Origin: Himantopus leucocephalus
Lineage: Eukaryota > Chordata > Aves > Charadriiformes > Recurvirostridae
Direction of reading: 5' to 3'
Assembly (NCBI GenBank): GCA_003993805.1
Contig: RSEF01000020.1
Location: 5,989,470-6,053,469, forward strand
DNA length: 64,000 bases
The notes under the pieces were generated by a model. That model was not told the origin of the DNA, searched no databases, and worked only from the letters and a program-made list of their open reading frames with translations. Both the position numbers and the translations under genes were made by a program. Positions 52,144 to 64,000 of the stretch are shown here, in pieces. The stretch's first letter is position 1. The number at the start of each line of letters is the position of its first letter.

Positions 52144-52567
52144 TAGAGGGCTAGTTGTGCCAAGCAGCATTTCTCAGCGGTGTTGGAGTCCCTTACTGAA
52201 GTGCCCATTCCTTCCTGTGGCTGTATAAGAGTGAAGCCTTTTGTAATTAGCTTTATAGCGGGCAGTTGCTCCTTCTCACTTGTGCCTGCACGTATTTTGT
52301 AGNGAAGTGCCCATTCCTTCCTGTGGCTGTATAAGAGTGAAGCCTTCTGTAATTAGCTTTATAGCAGGCAGTTGCTCCTTCTCACTTGTGCCTGCAGGTA
52401 TTTTGTGNTAGAGGGCTAGTTGTGCCAAGCAGCATTTCTCAGTGGTGCTGGAGTCCCTTACTGAAGTGCCCATTCCTTCCTGTGGCTGTATAAGAGTGAA
52501 GCCTTTTGTAATTAGCTTTATAGCGGGCAGTTGCTCCTTCTCACTTGTGCCTGCACGTATTTTGTAG
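52144..52567. repeat. Direct triplication joined by single Ns
   Basis: Copy 1 (52144-52302, 159 bp) and copy 3 (52409-52567, 159 bp) are nearly identical from 'tagagggctagttgtgccaa' to 'tattttgtag'. Copy 2 (52304-52407, 104 bp) repeats the segment that begins at 52198 in copy 1. The copies are separated by one N each, at 52303 and 52408. Differences are a few single bases, for example cagcggtgttgg against cagtggtgctgg. The arrangement looks like overlapping contig ends or haplotypes laid end to end rather than a genuine tandem array. Confidence 0.88.
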
Positions 52568-53250
52568 TTTGTGCTGTATATACATACTTAGCTTTTCTCG
52601 CAGTTATATATTGTATGGTTGGTTTTTTTCTATGCCTCTTTGTAGAAACACCAGTGGGGAGGTTGTCCAAGCTGTAAAGCTGTGTTACCCGAGTCTGAAA
52701 CTCGCTGTTGTCTGTGGCAGCTTTGCCCCAGAGCTCGGTGTGGGTCATGGGAGCTCCTCTCAAAGAGCAGAGCACAGCCTGCTGATAGCACGGTCTCACC
52801 TCGCAGCTCTTGCAGTTCCTCAGCACCTCGTGGTCAGTGAGGGGAAGGTCATCTCGTCATGGTCCGGCTGTGACAGTGTCTTTTGGAGATGGGGCGAGGG
52901 TGTCTGGAAGAAGGGAGAGCTTGGATAACCCCCTTACCCTGGTGTTTCAGTCCTTGTCAGCAAATACAGGTGGTTGAGAGGACATGGATTCTTACATGCA
53001 AGGTGGGCTGTCGCTACTCTCAGCGTGTCTGCAGCTGCCCCAAGCGTAGGGCCTCACCTTTCTTTCCCGAACGTAGACTAAATCATGCTGCCGGCTGTTA
53101 AACAGAAGGAGATTTCGGTAAGTTTGTTGTTGTTTGGGAGAGGGGGCCATGGCTACTTGTGGATCCTTTTCACTACCCTAAAGCAGCTCTGGAAATTCAC
53201 TTTAAAAGTAGCGGCCAGGGTAGGGCGTACGCTGCGACCTGGGTGACGGG
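52568..53250. other. Intergenic between OSER1 and JPH2
   Basis: No gene or repeat family recognised. Base composition rises from AT-rich to GC-rich towards the JPH2 CpG island. Confidence 0.4.
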
Positions 53251-62776
<9,526 letters not shown>

Positions 62777-64000
62777 GTAGGCGGTCAGGGCTTCAGCGCA
62801 CAGGTCCCAACGGTGGTGGTGGTCCCCATCCCATGTGTCCCTCCGGAGTCGTGCTGCGTGCCTCCTCGCTGTGCACCAGCAGTGGGGTCAAACGTGGCTC
62901 CTCACAATTTCTGTTTAATTCTTTGTACTAAATGCTGATGGAGCAGGGCTGAGGGCCCTCGTGGCAGCTTGGGGTTGTTCAGGACCTCTCCTTTCTCTTG
63001 ACCCCTCTCCTGTCCCCCTGCAGCCCTGGTCCAGGGGGAAGCTGCTGGACAGCAGGGACTAGTGCCAGTCCCGGTGCTCAGCGGGATGGGGAGCATGAGC
63101 TGGTGGGATGGGGATCACCCTGGTGCCATGCCAGGCTGCTGGATGTCCTTAATGGGGTAGGATGAGAAACAGTGGGATTTGGCTATGGTAAATCCAACAG
63201 GCTCATGAGCAGCCGGTGGGATGTGTCCCAGATGAACTGGGTCTGCAGCACAGTATGGCTCAACCCTGGAGACCCCAGTGTGGCTCTGTGGGGAGTTTAC
63301 GGGATGCATTAGGGCTGTCGCTTAATTTTAGCAGCTCAGTGTAATGCGCTCTCTGGGACAACACCGCTGTGCTGGGATGCTGTGGGCTGGGAGGCAGAAC
63401 CTACAGGGGGTACCAAACTGAGGAGGGGGCTGCTTTGGGGAACCCTGTCTCCCCCCCAGGACCCAGCTGCCCTCGGCCAGGTTTTGACCGAGCATTTCTG
63501 CCACGAGGGAGGTGGCAGCTGGAGCCAGGGTGGGTGGCTGAGCCCACGCTGGATGGCTGAGCCCGATCCCACGGCACGCAGCCACATCCCGCAGCCCACA
63601 ATGCTTTAGGCTGCCGGAAAAGGAGGAACTGGGGAGGGCTGAGCTGGGTTTGACCCCTTTTGTCCTCCCAGTCCTGTCCTGGCCGGGCCCCAGGGTGGGA
63701 AGGGGGCTGTGGCAGATGGCGGAGAGCGAGCGGCAGCGTGCCTGGGGATGCGTGCCACGGGGGTGTGCGGGGGGCTGCTGCAAACACGTGGCAGTCTCTC
63801 GTTGCACCGGTGTCCCTTGTGCTGGCAGACACACGGGCACCGCCGGGCACTGTGTGACCACAACACCGCCTGGTACGTTGGGACTAGAGAGGTGGGCTCC
63901 GCTCAGAATTAGCTGCGTCAGAAATTAGCGGAGAGGAAAGTGCTAATTGCTCCATCATCCCTCCTGGGGTGGAGGAGGGAGGAGATAAAAGAGGGGCTCC
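62777..64000 (+). other. JPH2 intron 2 (partial)
   Basis: Intronic sequence running to the window edge, mostly GC-rich. A short TAAT-containing stretch at about 63905-63960 (attagct, aaattagcgg, gctaattgctcc) stands out. No exon was recognised. Confidence 0.6.

Overview
This window is vertebrate nuclear DNA, most likely from a bird. Its genes have introns with GT-AG boundaries and CpG-island promoters. The only interspersed repeats I recognise are CR1 LINE fragments, the dominant avian retrotransposon. The proteins closely match vertebrate FITM2, GDAP1L1, OSER1 and JPH2. Gene order and relative strands match human 20q13.12, read in the opposite direction (HNF4A/R3HDML side on the left, TOX2 side on the right). 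I cannot name the species.

Layout, left to right. Positions 1-7070 hold no gene I can support; they carry three CR1 pieces and a minisatellite interrupted by a 100-N gap just before FITM2. FITM2 (+, 7274-10095, two coding exons, 271 aa) is complete. Positions 10.1-21.2 kb are an AT-rich, gene-free interval between two convergent genes. GDAP1L1 (-, 34205 down to 21293, six coding exons, 367 aa) is complete and GC-rich. Positions 34.5-39.2 kb hold no supported gene. A divergent pair of OSER1-family genes follows: a complete copy on the minus strand (42510 down to 39307, 290 aa) and the orthologous OSER1 on the plus strand (46464-49883, 294 aa). Both start from one CpG island at about 42.95-43.18 kb. 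After a gene-poor stretch with an apparent assembly duplication (52144-52567) comes JPH2 (+, starts 54109). Its first two coding exons are present; the rest lies beyond the window.

The most unusual content is the second OSER1-family gene. It keeps the same exon plan and splice phases as OSER1, has no frame damage, and ends in the same 44 residues encoded by different synonymous codons. These features suggest an old, selected inverted duplication rather than a pseudogene. In mammals, as far as I recall, the divergent position beside OSER1 is occupied by a non-coding transcript.

The genes are independent transcription units, not an operon. FITM2 and JPH2 act at the endoplasmic/sarcoplasmic reticulum membrane, GDAP1L1 is a tail-anchored GST-like protein linked to mitochondria and redox stress, and OSER1 is a peroxide-responsive serine-rich protein. 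Single-N positions at 7493, 42705, 52303 and 52408 all sit between direct repeats or inside a homopolymer, which looks like unmerged contig ends.
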